Part shown: piece by piece, positions 62,460 through 64,000 of the stretch
How the letters are laid out: each line of letters opens with the position of its first letter
How positions within the stretch are numbered: the stretch's first letter is position 1
DNA from: Nisaea sp.
GTDB lineage: Bacteria > Pseudomonadota > Alphaproteobacteria > Thalassobaculales > Thalassobaculaceae
Length of the DNA stretch: 64,000 nt
Direction of reading: 5' to 3'
NCBI RefSeq assembly: GCF_034670185.1
Contig: NZ_JAXMNY010000005.1
Location: forward strand, 62,001-126,000
The notes under the pieces: model-generated
The model's input: only the letters and a program-made list of their open reading frames with translations
Database searches by the model: none
What the model was told of the DNA's origin: nothing
Translations under genes and position numbers: made by a program

Positions 62460-63359
62460 GTGGCTACACCCGTTATTCTGACCGGTGCAGGATCGTTTCT
62501 TGGCGGATATGTGCTCAAGGCCCTTGATGCGGAAGGGATAGACACTTTTGCCCTTTCGCGACAGGCGGCAGCCACGTGCGCACGTCATGCCCTATCCACA
62601 AGGATTAAGCCGGTCGATCTTGACCTGTCTGCCCCCGGACTAGAATGGTCCCCACCGTCAGACAGCCCGCACACAATCATTCACCTTGCTTTCGACCGCA
62701 TGACGTCGGGAGACGGCGCGCACGGCGCTGAAATCAACAGCCGGATCACGCAAAACGTCCTTGCCATTTGCCGCGCCTCGAACATCTCCTCGATCGTGAA
62801 TGCCTCAAGTACCTCTGTGTATGGAAAACCAGACGGCGGATTGGTTTCCGCAGAGACGGCGCCAGTATCTCCATCAGAATATGGAGCGGCAAAGCTGTTG
62901 GCGGAGCAGCTCCTCGTTGACGCACCGCAAGTCGCTTCTGTTATTTCAGTCAGGCTTCCCGCAATTCTGGGACGCCATGCCCACCCGGAAAACTGGCTTG
63001 TCCGTGTGGCGCAGCGCCTGATGCAGAATCAAGATCTGACCTACTCCTCGCCGGGCTTCAAATTCAACAACGCCGTCCTGGCATCAGACGTAGCGAAGTT
63101 CTTCGTCGAACTTGCCGCTATGAACGATTTGCCAACAGATGTTAGAGCGCCCATCGGATCCACCGCTGGTCCGTGCCTCGCAGAAATCCTGCGTCAGATG
63201 CGGAGCGATCTTAATTCAAGGTCCGGGCTGAAAGTCTCGCCCGCCAGCCAATCGCCGTTCGGAATTGACAATTCCGCTGCTGAAAAGTGGGGCTACCGGC
63301 CCCACGACATATTGGAAACAATCAGGCAATTTACGCGGGACTTCGCCCAAGACGCTTAG
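62460..63359 (+). CDS. NAD-dependent epimerase/dehydratase (extended SDR)
   Basis: 299 residues from a GTG at 62460. The cofactor motif is VILTGAGSFLGGYVLKAL. The active-site serine lies in NASSTSVYGKPDGG and the Y-x3-K in YGAAKLLAEQ. The C-terminal part has VLASDVAKFFVELA. It resembles sugar-nucleotide epimerases or reductases found in polysaccharide clusters. It is followed directly by the partial PhyH-like gene, so the two may be co-transcribed. Confidence 0.87.
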   Translation: MATPVILTGAGSFLGGYVLKALDAEGIDTFALSRQAAATCARHALSTRIKPVDLDLSAPGLEWSPPSDSPHTIIHLAFDRMTSGDGAHGAEINSRITQNVLAICRASNISSIVNASSTSVYGKPDGGLVSAETAPVSPSEYGAAKLLAEQLLVDAPQVASVISVRLPAILGRHAHPENWLVRVAQRLMQNQDLTYSSPGFKFNNAVLASDVAKFFVELAAMNDLPTDVRAPIGSTAGPCLAEILRQMRSDLNSRSGLKVSPASQSPFGIDNSAAEKWGYRPHDILETIRQFTRDFAQDA

Positions 63360-63408
63360 GATGCGCCTCTCTGCCGAGATCGATTGTTATGCTCGGAGCG
63401 TCATCATC

Positions 63409-64000
63409 ATGTTATTGAAAACCACATCAGCAGGTCATTCGGGCTTCACAAAAGGGTCCCTTCAAGCTAAGGCGGCATCAGATATGCTTGAACTCAGTCA
63501 GAAACAGATCGCCGAGTACAAAAGATCCGGCATTTTCTCTTTTCGGATGCATGAGGAAAGCTGCCGCTTACTGTCCGATATTCGTGCACGGGTAAACCAC
63601 CACTTTCCTGAATCGGCACAATACTACACGTCGATGGACGATGAGACCTACCGGTCGATCGTCGCCAAAGCGCAAGATGAAATAAACGCTCTCTCTTTTA
63701 CAACTGAGTTTTGCCGCCTTGAAAAACAGAGAATCGGAAAAATCCTTCAAAACGACGATTTTTCGGTCACCAGAATTTCATACCTTCGAGCGACGCGCCC
63801 AGATAAAAAACGCATTCAAGAAAATGTTGGTTTTCACAGAGAATCATTCTGGAATGAAAACATGAAATATGGAGTCAACATCTGGATTCCATTACTAAAT
63901 GTAACATCTTCCAATAGTTTACAGTACGTCCCTGAAAGCCAGAATATTCCAGACGCGAATATTGAGACTATAAATGAAGGCGAAAAAAGCAGCACGGTTG
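63409..64000 (+). CDS. PhyH-like Fe/2OG dioxygenase, C-terminus beyond window edge
   Basis: About 197 residues are visible and the frame is open at the right edge. Segments LELSQKQIAEYKRSGIFSF, VGFHRESFW and NIWIPLLNVTSSNSLQYVPES match the PhyH family. The first iron ligand pair is HxE (HRE) rather than HxD. In-frame starts at 63361 and 63484 are alternatives. The distal histidine and arginine would lie beyond the window. It is more AT-rich than the genes to its left. Small oxygenases of this type often hydroxylate sugars or lipids in polysaccharide clusters. Confidence 0.75.
   Translation, partial: MLLKTTSAGHSGFTKGSLQAKAASDMLELSQKQIAEYKRSGIFSFRMHEESCRLLSDIRARVNHHFPESAQYYTSMDDETYRSIVAKAQDEINALSFTTEFCRLEKQRIGKILQNDDFSVTRISYLRATRPDKKRIQENVGFHRESFWNENMKYGVNIWIPLLNVTSSNSLQYVPESQNIPDANIETINEGEKSSTV

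Overview
The window is a stretch of chromosome from a Gram-negative alphaproteobacterium. By eye it is GC-rich, and tight ATGA/TGATG gene overlaps are frequent. Gene content (TPR-glycosyltransferases, serralysin-type type I secretion, aerobic cobN/cobO cobalamin genes, nonulosonic acid sugar genes) suggests a marine Rhodospirillales-type organism of the Nisaea/Thalassobaculum kind. That placement is inference. Most of the window builds, modifies and exports surface carbohydrate or glycoprotein. No rRNA, tRNA, insertion sequence or CRISPR array was seen.

Layout. 1-6.4 kb: glycosyltransferases and TPR proteins, mostly minus strand. 6.6-14.4 kb: a plus-strand run of type I secretion ABC transporter, membrane-fusion protein, two TPR/GT9-like glycosyltransferases and an FkbM methyltransferase. 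14.4-16.8 kb: a CMP-sugar synthetase and a 538-residue protein made almost wholly of RTX repeats, on the minus strand. 17.3-21.4 kb: another TPR-glycosyltransferase, a Gfo/Idh/MocA dehydrogenase and an NAD-dependent epimerase. 21.5-25.6 kb: a small orphan protein, a small lipoprotein and three GT-B glycosyltransferases. 25.7-29.0 kb: a legB-legC-legG operon (legionaminic-acid-type precursors). 29.1-32.3 kb: a LodA/GoxA-type quinoprotein oxidase with its flavoprotein maturase. 32.6-38.6 kb: short-chain dehydrogenase, UDP-sugar dehydrogenase, PhyH-type dioxygenase, pirin and a diguanylate cyclase. 38.8-43.3 kb: a tightly overlapped operon of AroE-like dehydrogenase, stand-alone SAF-domain protein, GT2, degenerate cytidylyltransferase and true CMP-NulO synthetase, then a sulfotransferase-like gene. 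43.4-46.6 kb: a CgeB-like glycosyltransferase, about 1 kb without a confident gene, a degenerate 2OG-oxygenase-like protein and a small coiled-coil protein. 46.7-52.6 kb: a cobalamin riboswitch followed by cobW-cobN-cobO. 52.6-57.9 kb: FAD oxidoreductase, class III cyclase, neuB, neuD-like acetyltransferase and an SDR. 58.0-60.8 kb: N-acetyl-sugar amidotransferase with HisF- and HisH-like partners. 60.8-64 kb: a surface-carbohydrate protein, an SDR and a PhyH-like gene cut by the window edge.

How the genes fit together. LegB, LegC, LegG, NeuB, NeuD-like and NeuA-like proteins together supply a plausible route to a CMP-activated legionaminic-type nonulosonic acid. The amidotransferase/HisF/HisH trio could add an acetamidino group to that sugar or to a uronate made by the UDP-sugar dehydrogenase. 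Five TPR proteins, at least four with a GT9-like C-terminal half as in the flagellin glycosyltransferase FlmG of Caulobacter, are candidates for moving such sugars onto proteins. Two of them sit in an apparent operon with the type I secretion system next to the RTX protein, which suggests that an exported RTX protein is glycosylated in the cytoplasm. The 38.8-42.3 kb operon is the best candidate for an undescribed sugar pathway.
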